This document shows positions 1-12,949 of a stretch of DNA of 64,000 bases, piece after piece (position 1 is the first letter of the stretch; each line of letters starts with the position of its first letter). The position numbers and the translations under genes were made by a program. The DNA lies in NCBI RefSeq assembly GCF_016801865.2, contig NC_068937.1:133746455-133810454 (forward strand), written 5' to 3'. The DNA comes from Culex pipiens pallens. Taxonomy: Eukaryota; Arthropoda; Insecta; Diptera; Culicidae. The notes beneath the pieces were generated by a model, which had not been told where the DNA came from, made no database searches, and was given only the letters and a program-made list of their open reading frames with translations.

Positions 1-1325
1 CGGATTAGAAACCATAGATCGATATTCTAGACACGATACTGCTTGAAGCGTATGTCTTGCTGAATAATGGCTCTGAAAAATCAATGTTTTGTAAATTTAG
101 AACACTACTTTGACATACACTAGAGTCTGTTGACTTTCGAAAAAAATTTCAGACTCTTTGTGACATTCAGCTGTCACTTTGACAGCTACCGATCGTGGAT
201 AGCCGCCACCCATCTTCAACCCCAATCTATGGCCCGCTTCAGCCGCATACTATGCCGTAGATCGTGATCCAATGCGTGCAAGATTTTTGGAGAATCTCCC
301 ACCATCACGCATCACCGCGCAGACCGCCGCCGTGTAGTAGGCGACGACAAGATCACTGCACTTAGAAACTAATTATGTTTTCAAACTGACGGGGGATCGC
401 TATAGCCGCGCTAGTCGTCGGCGGTGGCGGTGTCACGAACTGTCACGTCGCCGAGCTGTCAACGCCCCGGCGCACGCTAATTGAGATTTTCCCCTGTGGG
501 GCGACCTTTTCCTGTGCCTACTACGCGCGCACGCGAAATCACGTTGACACGTGCTGGAGTTTGCCAAACAAGAAGGAAAGCAAACAAATTTATCTCGCTA
601 GGGCGGAATTTTTATACAAAGTATCCAGGCTTAACTTTTTCTGCCTTGGCTGATCGCCCTCACAACGCGCCAACTTCCTCCGCAAAACGATTAATGATCA
701 GCCGGAGCGCTCCATTCGTCAACAACATTAATCTTGTGTGCGAGTGCGATTCGCGCGTCGTGGAAAAAGTAACCGTGCTCGTGTGTGTGAGTGTGTTTAC
801 GGCATCCGATGACAGATTCCACCAGTAGCATCTCGGTAGGCGACGATTGAGACTATTGCCATGAAGCAGCCAGCTTGGATCCGGACCGATTTCGTGGACA
901 TAATCTTGAGCAATCTCGCAATGAACACTTTGTGACCCTAACTTTTGTTTATCAGTTTGACAGCTACCTTACCTTTACCTTACCGTACCACATTGGTACA
1001 TGTGATACACCTTACAAAATCAAGGCAAACACTGTTAAAGGTAGTGTAATGTCAAATCCCACCGCCTTTCGAATCAAACATGGGTCGCTAAGAGCAAAAC
1101 GTTTGAATTCGCGCCACCCGGCTCCCAGAGTGGAATCACTTCCATGTTTATCAACAAATAATTAAACGACAATATTTTTCCACTCACACGCGATCATGTT
1201 TTCCCGCCCACTTAACCCTTGACGCCTCGCCATGACACGGTACGGCCTGCTACGATCGCGATCTTCAGGCAAGCGTGTGATGTGACAACGGCGAGTCGAC
1301 TAATGGATCAAGGTGTGAGCTGATA
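1..1325. other. No recognisable gene
   Basis: Moderately GC-rich sequence with only short open frames that lack family resemblance or splice context. It lies downstream (minus direction) of nautilus exon 3, so it may be intron sequence of that gene. I looked for the conserved C-terminal MyoD-family segment on the minus strand and did not find it. Confidence 0.5.
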
Positions 1326-2179
1326 GGTAACGACAGGCCCGTAGCCAGGGGGGGGGCTTCCGGGCTGCAGCCCCCCCCGAAATTTTTTCCAATTTTTTTA
1401 AAATTGAACTACCTTAAAAAAATCTTAAATCAATGATTGTGTGTTCTCTTCCCAGAAATAATTTGTAAGATAGAGAATCAAGAATTGATTGATCAAACTA
1501 AGTAATTTGCCTGTCCATTGCCGGACTCAGTTTTTGTAGATTATGGATCCAAAATTTGGATATTTAAAATTTGAGCTGCAGATTTGAACATTGTTCCATT
1601 CAGTAACATCTCATTTATCTTGTAGTTTTAGCATTACATTGGTTATGATGGTCCAAATCTGGGCTTACTTGGGGCTATCCCCTGAAATCAAAGATTTACA
1701 CATCACTAGCCTAAGTTCCAAAATTTGAGCTTTTTCTGACCACTGACCACCAAGTTTGGGCAAAATCGTCAAATTGTATGGAGAAAAGCAACTGTTTCAG
1801 TTTTTGACCAATGGAAGGCGCAATAACTATCCAGTTCTTATCAATTTTCAGAACTAATATCTTCTTTAAATTTGGAAAAACTTTCCCGAAGACACCTTAT
1901 TTTTTTGGGTTTTTTTGCTAAAATATTATTAACCTTCGAAAATAGCAATTTCCGAGCGGATTGCTCTAAGGGGCTACATAGAAATAATTACCGTCATCTG
2001 GGGTGAATCGGGACTACAGTCTGAATAGGGACAGCAAAAATCCTTAGATCTTGTTGTCTTATTTTTGATTGTAGAACTTAAGTATGACCCCTGAAGAACC
2101 ATAAAATAATTTAGAATTTTTGGATTCAATGTGGCGGTCAAAATGGAGGTCAAGAAATATTTCTGGTGTTTTTTTTAAA

Positions 2180-2290
2180 GGTCTAATAAACCAAATTTCC
2201 AGTTTTTGCTTTTTGGGTGCTTTTGAAACCGTCAGGGGTATTAAAAAACACCCAAAAAGCAAAAACTTGGTGTATTGGACCATTAAAAAA
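2180..2290. repeat. Palindromic MITE-like repeat, copy 1
   Basis: An inverted repeat with arms around TTTTTGCTTTTTGGGTG and its complement. It is closely related to the copy at 42828-42945, including the flanking AGGTC-AATAAACCAAATTT segment. It appears to be a small foldback DNA element inside the decayed hAT element. Confidence 0.6.
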
Positions 2291-3684
2291 ACAGATGCCG
2301 AATTTGATGTTAAAAACAAGCAAATAAAACATGCCGATTTCATTTGTTCCTGATTCGGTTATCCGAAGTCCTTCGAACTTTGGATAATCGAAACTTTGGA
2401 TAATCGAGGCTTCGGCTAGTCGAATTTGGATTGTAAAATTAATAGCCCTCCTTTATTTGCATTAAAACCTTTAAACTGTTAATACATGTCTCTACATTTT
2501 TCAAAATTTATCATAATTTCTCAAAAATATTTAGATTTTGTTTTCAAAAACGAAAGCATTTAATATGAAAAACATTTGAGTGAATTTTGACTATTATCAG
2601 AAACACAATTCTAATTTTATCGTTTTGGTTTTAAGAATATGGTTAGTTACATATCTAAGACCTTAGAGAAAAATGCTTGAGAAATATCTGTGTGTATTTT
2701 TTTATTACTTTTTCGTAAACTTTTTTTCCGAAACCACTCGTCCAAAATGCTTTCTTTTGGTCACATTTTTTAGTTTCCACCGTGGCCAATCTCCAATTTT
2801 TATTTAATATATCAAAAATCGGAAGATCAACTAAGTGAATACTTATTATCAACTAATTTTCACTTTGTGCATGAGCTTGCGATTTTTAAAGGAAGAAATA
2901 AAATGATAAAAATATTCAAAACGTTAAAAAAATTTAAGCTTGGATTCAAAAACTCTGAAATTAAATTAATTAAACATCACTTTCAAATTATATAATTTCT
3001 GATCAATAATTCATTTTTTAACTATTTAATTTCTATTTTTTGGATTTTACAGATTAGAATTTGCATTTTGAAAATTTTAAAATTTCTTTATTATTTTTTT
3101 TATAATTTCTTATTTCTGAATATCATATGTAAATATTTTCCAAAGTTTATCTTGCCACCTTTTCAAAATGGACCAAAAAACAGAGAGCAAATACAATATT
3201 TAAAAAAAAAATAGCTTCACAATTTTAATGGAAATAACTTATTTCGATTAAGTCTTTTTAGGACCAGCGACCATGTCGGTCCGGAAATCAAATTTGAAAT
3301 GTTTTTCCTGCTTTGATAATCATATACGACATGTTTGGGCTCGTTTAAAAATATTTAGAATTTTTGTAACATGTCGCGGAACCGCGGAAAGTTTTTTCTC
3401 ACGAAAAAAGGATTTCGCCATCAGCTAGATATTTTGAAAACTTATGATGCAAAACAACTGTACTGATTTAAAGTGTGTTTTGAACACTTTTAAAATAATA
3501 AAACCATAGCTTGTAGTTTTGATTTGTAACCCTCTCAACTTTGGTCAGAGTTTAGTGACATAAACTTCAGAATAATATTCGCAACGGCTAATTGAAGATT
3601 TAATAAATTTACACTTTTCAATTTTCATAATTTTTGATTTAAATTTTTTTGGTATAAGACAAAGAAATGCCAGAAATCAAAAAT

Positions 3685-4680
3685 CCCTGGGCCTTGTAAT
3701 GTCAAGGGGCATGATTTGATCCTAGTGCATTAGTTAAAATTTGGGTAAACATTCTTTTTTATAAGCACTATGGACACCACTTCATGCTACGAGAACTCGC
3801 TTTGCCGCAGCCCCAGGGCTTAAGCGTTGACCGATAAGCTGTCTTCGTGAACTAGGTAGTTCTCCGATAGTGAAAATATCACAATTGCACAAGACACCGC
3901 TGCTTCTGTGACTTTTTCACTATCACAATGTGGGATTTAGGTTGGGTCTTCAGGATAGTAAAATTGATTTGTTGCTTACCATTAGCATTTAAAATAAATC
4001 TGTATCCTTTCCAAATCTATTTGGTGTTAAAGTTAGTTGCAATTGTTAAGTAAGAGTAATGCTGTCAATAAACTTTGATTGATGTAGAATACTAGGCATT
4101 CTTTTATGTCAAATTGTCCATAGAGTCTCGATCAATCAATAATGTAATGATATCGGACAAAATTCGTTGATCTGTTGAACTAACGGTTTTCGGATTATGG
4201 TTGTATCGACCATTGTTGCGAATCGAGGATCTACGGATTTTTTGACGTAAATGGTCATTTCTTTTTCAAATCGCGATTCTATCCTATTTGTATATCAGTT
4301 CATAGATTTTTATTGTTTTTGATAGAAGTAGTACTACAACAGTTAAAGGAATGTTTAGTTTTGAACATTAAGTTTAGAGGATTTTAGATTAAAGTTTAGA
4401 TTTTTAATCCAAAGTAGTTAGCAAATGAATATTTGGACTTATATGAATAATTGAACATTTTGGACTTATGAATAACACACAACTGTGCATTTATTCTAGA
4501 GTCAGATCCATACAGCGTCAGTGTTTATTTGGTCGAAGTGTACTAATTCATTGGCAGATCTGATTCTAGTTGTAATGTACGACAAGACTACTGACGGACG
4601 TGACAGGACGAGGGCCCAGTTTAGAGGTTTCGACATCAACGATGTGCGGCTGGATCACCCTCTCAAAAAAAAAAAAAAAA
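3685..4680 (+). mobile_element. A-tailed retroposon, 3' end of a non-LTR element family
   Basis: About 1 kb of sequence ending in a run of about 16 A. It is bracketed by near-identical 41-bp direct repeats at 3644-3684 and 4683-4723 (one mismatch seen). This is the structure of target-primed insertion, with an unusually long target duplication. No open frame of useful length remains, so this is 3'-UTR-like sequence. A segment at about 4117-4235 recurs at about 35868-35985, showing a dispersed family. Confidence 0.7.
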
Positions 4681-4747
4681 ATTTTTTTTGATATAAGACA
4701 AAGAAATGCCAGAAATCAAAAATAAAAATAATAAAAACATGAAAAAT

Positions 4748-5162
4748 CCGGGACCGTGGTGTAGGGGTAAGCGTGATTGCCTCTCACCCAGTCGGCCTGG
4801 GTTCGATCCCAGACGGTCCCGGTGACATTTTTCGAGACGAGATTTGTCTGATCACGCCTTCCATCGGAAGGGAAGTAAATGTTGGTCCCGGACTAACCTA
4901 AAAAAGGTTAGGTCGTTAGCTCAGTCCAGGTGTAGGAGTCGTCTCCCTGGGTCCTGTCTCGGTGGAGTCGCTGGTAGGCAGTTGGACTAACAATCCAAAG
5001 GTCGTCAGTTCGAATCCCGGGGTGGATGGAAGCTAAGGTGTAAAAAGAGGTTTGCAATTGCCTCAACAATCAAGCCTTCGAACACCTAGTTTCGAGTAGG
5101 AATCTCGCAATCGAGAACGCCAAGGCAATGCTGTAGAGCGAATAATTTGATTTGATTTTTTG
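4748..5162 (+). mobile_element. Twin-type SINE with two tRNA-like modules
   Basis: Two tRNA-related modules lie in tandem. The first is at about 4749-4820 with a box B of GGTTCGATCCC at 4800-4810. The second is at about 4957-5030 with a box B of AGTTCGAATCC at 5007-5017. The element ends in a TTTGATTTGATTTT tail. It is flanked by perfect 15-bp duplications AAAAACATGAAAAAT at 4733-4747 and 5163-5177. Two tRNA-like units separated by a spacer is the defined architecture of the Twin SINE family of Culex pipiens. The internal boxes should act as an RNA polymerase III promoter. The exact flanking repeats suggest a fairly recent insertion into the older hAT element. Confidence 0.85.
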
Positions 5163-7589
5163 AAAAACATGAAAAATTTAAGATAACAATTCAACAGAAT
5201 AATATCAAAAAATCTGAAATTCCAAAAATTAAAAAATCTGAAACTGAAAAATTTATAAAATAATTGATACTTAAGAAATCCTAAACTAAAAAAAATATCA
5301 TTTTAAAATTAAGTTATTCAAAATCCAATAAATTATGTTTTTTCAATCTTAATTTTTGGATGCTTTAAATATTTTTATGTTTGAATTCTAGTATTCCTAA
5401 ATTAATTTATATTTACCAGAAAATTAAGTGATTTTTGTAATGGCTTTTCCCTTATTTCAGCATTTTAAGATTCAGCGTTTTGATAGTCAGCTTCATGAGG
5501 CAATTCTTCAATATTATTTAAGCGAATACATTATTTTCAAACGTTATTTTCAGTCGCATCCAAATAAACAAATCAAAATCTCATCAACACATATAGCTCC
5601 CGAAGAAATATCAAACGACGCCTTTTGTTTCTGTTCCTTTTCAGCTGCGTACCGCTTAAGAGAAGTCTTTTCGTAAACCTTTTCTTGACCGTTCCTTGAG
5701 ATTTTTTTGTATGGAGTTTTAAGAGTCTCCGTACTACAGGACATTTTTTAAAATTTTCGTTTGAAAGTAAAATATAGTTCTTGTAGCAAAATTCATACTA
5801 AGATTTGATTTACAGGAAAAATGTAATTGTTTTAAGAATTCTTACATAAAGTATTCTTTACTTTTAAAACAAAAATTTAAGATAATAATTACACATGATA
5901 ATTTCAAAAAAATCAGAAATTCCAAAAATGAAAAAAATCAAATACATAAAAAAATATAAAATAATTACAACTAAAAAAATCCTTAAATTATAAAAAAAAA
6001 CATTTTTTATCATTTTTAAATAAAGATATTCAAAAAATAATTTTCAATCATTTCAATAAATTATGTTTTAATAATCTTATTTTTTTGATGCTTCGAATAT
6101 TGGTATGTTTGAATTCAAGATTTACAGGATAAAACTAATCAATTTATGAATTCTTACATAAAGTTTTCTTTATTTTTAATTTAGCAACGTTTCGTAAATA
6201 TAAAATTTCTAAACCATAAAATGTGCAGGATTTTGTTCCTAGAGTCCAGGTATTGCTTGAACAAACATCGATTTTAATAAATGGTTACAATCCTAAATTA
6301 TTAAACATGTATATAGATTAAAATTTTACTAAAAAATTATCTTTAGAATTGAGACCTGATTAAATTTTTTTGTCATGTTTTAAAATTTTATTTTTGCTCA
6401 AATTCTGGACCAATTTTCAGAATACAATGAGTAATGAATTTGAAAATGGCGTTTAGTCGGAATATTAAAGTTAAACATGATTCGTTTTAATGTTTGATGC
6501 AATCGAGGAAAATTTTAACGGTTACATATGCATTTAAAAATGGTTACATATGCATTATTAACAACTCTTCCAGTGAATATTTTGGCGTTAAAAATTAATT
6601 TAATACATTTTATCTAAATTTTTTAACACATTAAAATTAAACACAGGCACTGATTTTTTTTCTTCAAATATATATTTATTATAGGCCTACACAGAAAAAA
6701 AATGTGAATTTACTCGACACGGAAAAAATGAACCACATGTAAACTCAGTTGATGTAAACTTGAGATTCGACGTAATTTTTTTTTGTTGCCATGGAGACAC
6801 TTCAGAAGCTGAAATTTCAACGATTATATTTTTTTGTATTTCATTAAAATTATTTATTTTTGAGAGCACCAGGAGCTTCGCAAAATATGAAATGGCTTCA
6901 ATAGCTTAGAACAATTAAAATAAAACATTGTTTAAGTTTGTTTATAAAATTTTAAGAAAAACAAATATTCCAGTTATGAGTTTTATGTTGTGCTAGAAAA
7001 AATGAAAAATGTTAGATAAACCATCACAATTATCACACAGCTGAAAATGTAAATCCAGACGGTTTAAAATTTCTCTCAGTATAAAATACAGAAAACATAA
7101 TACTTATGGTTAGATAAATCGATATTTCTTTAAAAAAAAAATTATGCTTTCAAAAATTTGATTCAAGTTAAGTATATTTTAAATTTAGCGACGTTTATCA
7201 CGAAATTGGATTACAATTAAACAATTCAAGAAAATGTTAAAAAAAACACTTTCTCTACTCCTTTAATACAAACTAGCTGTTAAAATAAAAAAAAAATGAC
7301 GAACGAGTTTTTTCAATAAATACATTGATAACTTAATATGAAAATCTTCGAAAACTTTTTTGCATACATTACATTAAAATTTTACAATTCATCTCAATAA
7401 TTATACCACAAACCAAGTGATGGTATAAATGATTTGCTGATTTTTATACTCCTTGAATTTTTGCACCCAAGCCCCCCCCGAACAAAAATCCTGGCTACGG
7501 CCCTGGGTAACGACTTAGAGGACTGACGATCGTAGGTGATCGCGATGCTAATTGGGCACTAAACGATCCCTACGCCTTCCTCTACTTAC

Positions 7590-10500
7590 CATGTAGTCCT
7601 GGGGTGATGAAAAGCTGGACGCCGAGCTACTGTCGGTGAGGATGTCCGGACTCTGGCGGATGGGAGGCGTTTCCTTGGAGGTAGAGGAGAAAATTTTGAG
7701 ATGTTAGAGGATTTTTATTACCAATCTTCAACAAACTGAAACCTACCTCGAGCAGGGCTTGCAGGCTGTCAATGTACTCGATGGCGTTCCGAAGGATTTC
7801 CACCTTTGGTAACCGCTGGTTTGGGTTCGTGCTTGTGCGACGTTTTAGAACCTCGAATGCCTCGTTAACCTGGGAACGAATGTTTAGATTTAGTTTGACA
7901 ATAATTTAAAAGAGTGCTCAATAATATTTTATCTTCCAGAAAATGTTATTTTTCTGTAGAATAATTAACAATAAAAAATTACAGTAAATTGTGAATACAG
8001 CGATTCGACGTCGGACCAGCAGGATCCATATCGAAGTGTTCAAGATTTGGCTCAAATTTAGTATGGGAGTTTCTTGGCCAACATAATTAGACCCGTATTT
8101 TTGCCTTCCTCACCTTACTGAGGAAAGGCTATAAAATCACTTGAAAAATGAACTTATTAATTTGACCTCGTAGACCCACCTTCACGTATACATATCGACT
8201 CAGAATCATGTTCTGAGCAAATGTCTGTGTGGATGTGTGTAGGTGGGTGGACAAAAAAATTGTCACTCGATTATCTCCGGACTGGATGAACGGATTTTGA
8301 CCGTATTAGTCTCATTCGATCTGTCTTGGGGTCCCAAGGGTCTCTATTTAAAATCAGCAAATTTAGTTAAGTACTTCAAAAATTCAAAACATCGAACATG
8401 CCATTTAAAATGATGGCCATTTAAAATGATTTAAAATATTTTTTAACAATTTTTCAGATAAGGGGTAAAACAGATATTAGCCTACTTGATACAGCATTTG
8501 ACGTATTGATCACAGGGTAAATAAGATCTTTTTCTTTTTTCAAAAATGTTTAATTTAATTATTTTTTAAATCAAATTTACAACTCCAATACTTCTAACTT
8601 ACGTTGTCCGAGGATTCCGAATATGACAAAATTGAGACCAAAAATTGCCGCTATGACGGCCTACAGGGCAAAAACTAACGTTGTAAAATGTTTGTTATAG
8701 AAAAATCGAAAAAGTATGACAAAAACTGCGATTGGCCAAAAAGTTTTTTCCGTAGGCTTATAGTTCATGAAATTACCTATCTTTTGACCTATAGGAGTAT
8801 GGGTGTTTGAAGCTGTTGCAAGAAGATATTAAGGTTTTAAAAAAATCCATTTTTGACAGCAATTTGCAAAAGCTATGAGAAAAAGTTAAACCAATCCTGG
8901 ATGTCTATGGCTCATTTTGAAGTGCTTCAAAAGACCTTTCGAATGCATCTAAGAGAGTTGGAATTGATCAAGTTTTACGCAAATGGGAGCAATAAGATTT
9001 TTCATGTTTTTTGGACCTCAAATTTCAATGCCCGTTTTACCCCACTTCCCTTTGTCGTAGAGGGCTCATATTTGGCATGAGTTCATCCCATGTATAGACA
9101 AACAAACGCTGAAAGTTTCATCCAAATCGGAGCACCTCGATACGACCTGTTACACATTGGTGAAAAACTCGCTCTTAACATGTTAAGGGGGAATGTTGCT
9201 ATTTTTGCTGAATGTATTAACTTTATGAATGTGAGGAAGGCACCAACCACCTAAAGGTGGATTAAGTAACGTTTTTTGTTTAGCTATTAGAGTGGTCCTA
9301 ACCGAAATAAAGTAGTTCAAAGAATTTTACGATTTTCGTAAAAAGATTTTTTCCTAAAATCATATTTTTCTAGGATTTTTCAGAATGTTTGACGTATGAT
9401 AAACATATTTTTCTAGGATTTTTCAGAAAATGTACGTAACATATTTATAAACAGGCTTCTGAGACATCATAAAAAAATGGGAATTCGATACATCAATGAG
9501 TATAAAACACCATGCATCTCCAGCAAAATTTACCAGGAACTCAATTCGATGGAGAAGCATGAAACTTTTATGGGACCATCCATAAACCACGTGGACACTT
9601 TAGGGGGGCGGTTGTCCACGCTCCATACAAAAAAATGTTTTTTGTGTGGAAATTGCTACGAGAGGGGGGGGCGGGACGCCATGGCAGAAGGTAATTATTT
9701 TTAAAATTGAATTATCGATTAAAAATAATTTCGAAATTTTAGAAACAAGCGTAGCCTTTAGATAGGGCTTACAACACTTTTTTAGATATGTAGTTCCAAC
9801 AGTTCCAAAATATCGCGAGTTCTCCGACACAACTTCTACAAAGCATTTTCAACCTAGATATCAAGCAATAAATAGCTTAATGGGAAGTGAGTAGCGGGTG
9901 ACGAGCGGGAATTCCCGTGACAAATTTTCTGAGAAATCGACCATTTTTGAGCCTCTCGGTTCCCGAGAATTTGGTCGAGACTCAAGGGAATTTGGATACT
10001 TATAAATATTTAAGCAAATGAATTTAATTCTACAGGAAATATAAAGCCATTTGATGCCAATTCAAAAAATGTAAAATTAAACTTGGTACAAAATGCCAAT
10101 AAAAGTTGTTAATGACACTACTACGAGGAAATATTAAAAATTAAAAATGTATTATAATTTTTATTTTAACTTTTGAACAAAAATCTAACAATAATAACAA
10201 GTTGTCTAGTACTATTACAACACGACAAATTCATTGAAAATATGAAAATAAAAAAAAAATAAGGCTGGTACAAATTCTATTTAAAGTTTTTGTCTCCTCC
10301 CCCTTCAAAGTTGGCCCGAAAATTCAGGAGGCAAAAAAATTTCTTTTTAAACTTGAAAATTTCAATGGGAATTGAACTACAATCAGCTGAAATCCCTGCG
10401 TTCAGAATCATTTTTATCATCATCGCACAATGTTTTTTTTCGCTAAAATTTTTGTTTTCGTCAAATCTTACATTTTTTGAAAACTTATGATTGCAAAACA

Positions 10501-11632
10501 ACTGAACTAGTTTAAAATGCTTTTTAAAACATTTTTTACTTGCAAATGTTGAAACTATGGCTTATTATTTCAATATTTATATTTTTTTTATTTTTTTGAA
10601 TCAATAAAATTACTATGAAAAATATGCAAAACAATTTGTTTCTAATAGTGAGAATTTACAAATTGGACGGAATTAAGGCCGAGTCTTTAATCTGCCAAAC
10701 ATAAGAGAAAATTATCTGCTTGTTGAAAATATGTTTTTTAAGGGTGCTTTTCCTTCATAAAATATTTTTGAAATGGAGTAGGATTCGATTGGTACAAATG
10801 AATGTGCTTCTTAAAGAATACATGGAAAAAACAAAATCAAAAACTATTTGCTCGAATAAAAGTGTTCCATTGCAAAAAAGCTGTCATTTTTCAAAATTTT
10901 AGCCTTTATATGATTTCAACTTAAAAACGGAATTCCTTTAAAAACTTATTTGTTAAAAATCTTGTATATAAGCCATTACGGATCTGATATTGTTAAAACC
11001 ACCCCGAACCCCAATACCTTCTCGACCTATCCCAACCAAAACTCATCCTCATACTCCAAACTGACCTTCCTTAACCGCCTTCGCTCCCGCAGGGTAGCCG
11101 CTTTCCGCCGGTCCACGGCGACGCTCCTCTTCTTGCAAGCCTTGCAGGCCCACGCCAAACACGGCCTGTTCGCGGTGGCCATACATCCGGGGCCCCGAAC
11201 CGGTGCCAGCACGTGCTCTTCGGCCTCGGCCTCGGAACTAAAATCCACTCCACCCCCAACACCACACCCCTCGTCGTCGTCGTCGTCGTCGTCTTCATCG
11301 TCCTCGTCAAAATCATCTCCAGAACTCTGCTGGTGAAGTTGCAACTGTTTCTGCCGGATCTGCAACTGCTGGATGTTCAGCTTGAGCTTCTGCTCGGCCG
11401 TCAAGCCACCACCACAGGCGCCGTTTACGACGTATCCCGGATTCGTTGCACTTGATTGGTGGTGGTAGAACTCACTCTCCCCATTGCTACCACGATTGTG
11501 ACCCACGTAACCACCCATGGTCATGGTCATATGCGACCCCTCCAAACCCTTGTGGCCGATTTCGTAGCCCTGTTTGGGCAGCGGAACCGCAGTAGCCGTT
11601 CCCCGACACAGAGCCTTGTTGAACTTGGTCAT
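7590..11632 (-). CDS. nau: Nautilus, MyoD-family myogenic bHLH transcription factor (3' end not found)
   Basis: A nuclear DNA-binding regulator of muscle founder identity. Three minus-strand exons join cleanly in phase 0: exon 1 11632-11066 (189 codons, donor GTCAGT), exon 2 7869-7747 (41 codons, CAG acceptor, donor GTAGGT) and exon 3 7673-7590 (28 codons, donor GTAAGT). The protein has a Gln-rich stretch (about 85-104), an acidic Asp run (about 106-121) encoded by a TCG-type triplet repeat, and a Cys/Trp-rich segment (158-168). The MyoD-type basic region (173-189) contains the Ala-Thr pair of the myogenic recognition motif. Exon 2 supplies helix 1, the loop with NPNQRLPKVEILRNAI, and helix 2. 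Exon 3 is Ser-rich and ends at a donor, so at least one more exon exists, probably left of the window. Intron 1 (about 3.2 kb) holds repeats, and the hAT element at 1334-7505 lies just beyond exon 3. Confidence 0.93.
8102..9242. repeat. Dispersed inverted-repeat element in nautilus intron 1
   Basis: The ends are complementary (TGCCTTCCTCAC at left, GTGAGGAAGGCA at right). The right flank, ACCAACCACCTAAAGGTGG, continues to about 9274. A related, shorter copy lies at about 41777-42325, and a fragment of the right end lies in opposite orientation at about 12474-12520. No credible coding sequence is present. It looks like a non-autonomous DNA element family with several copies in the window. Confidence 0.6.
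9284..11020. other. AT-rich intron sequence, no gene seen
   Basis: The left part of nautilus intron 1 beyond the dispersed element. It contains half of the palindromic element family also seen at 29284-29457 (at about 9573-9690, CCACGTGGACACTTTA motif followed by G runs). The remainder is AT-rich with no supported coding sequence. Confidence 0.5.
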
Positions 11633-12949
11633 GGTTCACTGCTCACTTGACCACGCACGATCTTCGAATCTTCTGCCCCGTCAAACACACACTCCGTAGG
11701 CCAGAACCCGGATCAGACCAACCGTCGACGACCGGATTCACGAGCAGACTGCGTCTCCGTTGGTGACGACCGCCTTGAGACGCGCGTGATGTTTGTCACA
11801 TGTGTGTGACAAAAAAGAAATGTCTCACAATCCCGAAATTCTTAGCGCGACGCTGCTGGTCTATGCTTGCTGTGATGATGACGACACACGCCGATCACAA
11901 CATCGTCGTGAGCTGACTTTTCCTTTTCCTCTGCGTCCAAAAGGTGCACGCTTGTTGTGACAGACACCTCGGCCGCCTTGGATGGGTGATGCACGCGCGC
12001 GACAAATTTTCGGATCGTGCTTCAGAATTTGATCTTCTTTGCCGGGTTGTTGTTGTTGTTTAGTCAAGAAGGGGTGGAGCTAGAAGTAGGATCACGCCCA
12101 CAGCTTGTCGTTGTGTGAGTGTGCGCGTTTGAGTAGGATTAGCATTTTCCCTGCACGTTGGGAAATCTAAGCTGGGAAAGCTGGCGCGAACACGTTGTCG
12201 GATAGACTACTTGCAGGAGTTTTTAGAGAATTTTCCAATGCTTTTCCTGCAACATTTGAAATCCTCATAATAGCTTTTTAAAGCTAACATTTTTTTTTTC
12301 GAAATTCTTAGGTTACAGTAAGTCTTGTTTCTTTTAACTCCGAATCTTTGTAAGATAAGATCTTGAAAGAAAAGGTCATACTTGACAGCTCGTTCCAAGG
12401 GGACAACAGTTGATGCTTCGAAAAAATGTCGTCTCGTCAATTTTTTTTTTTTTGCATTAAAATAAAAAAAAACGTTACTTAATCCACCTTTAGGTGGTTG
12501 GTGCCTTCCTCTCATTTATGATTCCAATCCCCCTAAAGTGTCCACATGGTTTATGGATCTCTCCTAACGTGATCGCAGCACCTAAGAGGTCCTAATAAAA
12601 TAAGTGATGAGTAAATAAAAACAGACTGCCAACAGACTTTTTGTCAAGATTATACAGACACCGCCTTTGAGGAAAATGGCTCCCCTCTACACGGCTTTTT
12701 CATGGCGATCAGTGAGGAAGGCAAAAACCTATGGAGAAATATATTGAGGTTATGTTAATTCAGACCATTTTTGAAACTGCTTGTAATTTTAGATAAGTAA
12801 GTCAGATCTTAAAAATTCTTAATCCATAAGAAAGTTCATTTCAAAACCTTTCTATAAATATATAATATGTCAGGTTTTCATGCAAAAACCACCCTTTTTT
12901 GCAAATTGTGAAGTTTATATGCAGTAGTTTGCGAGATAAATATCGATAA
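11633..12949. other. Upstream region of nautilus, then repeat fragments
   Basis: 11633-12200 is the likely 5' untranslated and promoter region of nautilus (minus direction). I cannot place a transcription start. 12379-12470 matches one arm of the foldback element at 37056-37570 (GACAGCTCGTTCCAAGG motif). 12474-12590 holds fragments of the 8102-9242 family and of the CCACGTGG palindromic family. No gene was seen. Confidence 0.5.

Larger units (their letters stand above)
1334..7505. mobile_element. Degenerate hAT-type DNA transposon with nested insertions
   Basis: The left end reads CAGGCCCGTAGCCAGG followed by a G run. The right end is its inverted counterpart (CCTGGCTACGGCCCTG, preceded by a C run). 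The element is flanked by identical 8-bp duplications GGTAACGA at 1326-1333 and 7506-7513. Terminal CAGG and an 8-bp target duplication are hallmarks of the hAT superfamily. The 6.2-kb interior is AT-rich and has no open frame resembling a transposase, so the copy is non-autonomous or decayed. It contains two later retroposon insertions (3685-4680 and 4748-5162). It sits just downstream of nautilus exon 3, probably within that gene's next intron. Confidence 0.85.

Noticed and set aside
481..1165. Two plus-strand open frames (115 and 96 codons)
   Set aside because: No family features, poor start contexts, no splice context; composition does not differ from the surroundings.
4749..5030. Two genuine tRNA genes
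   Set aside because: The modules are imperfect, joined by a SINE body with a repeat tail and enclosed by a target duplication, so they are SINE modules rather than tRNA genes.
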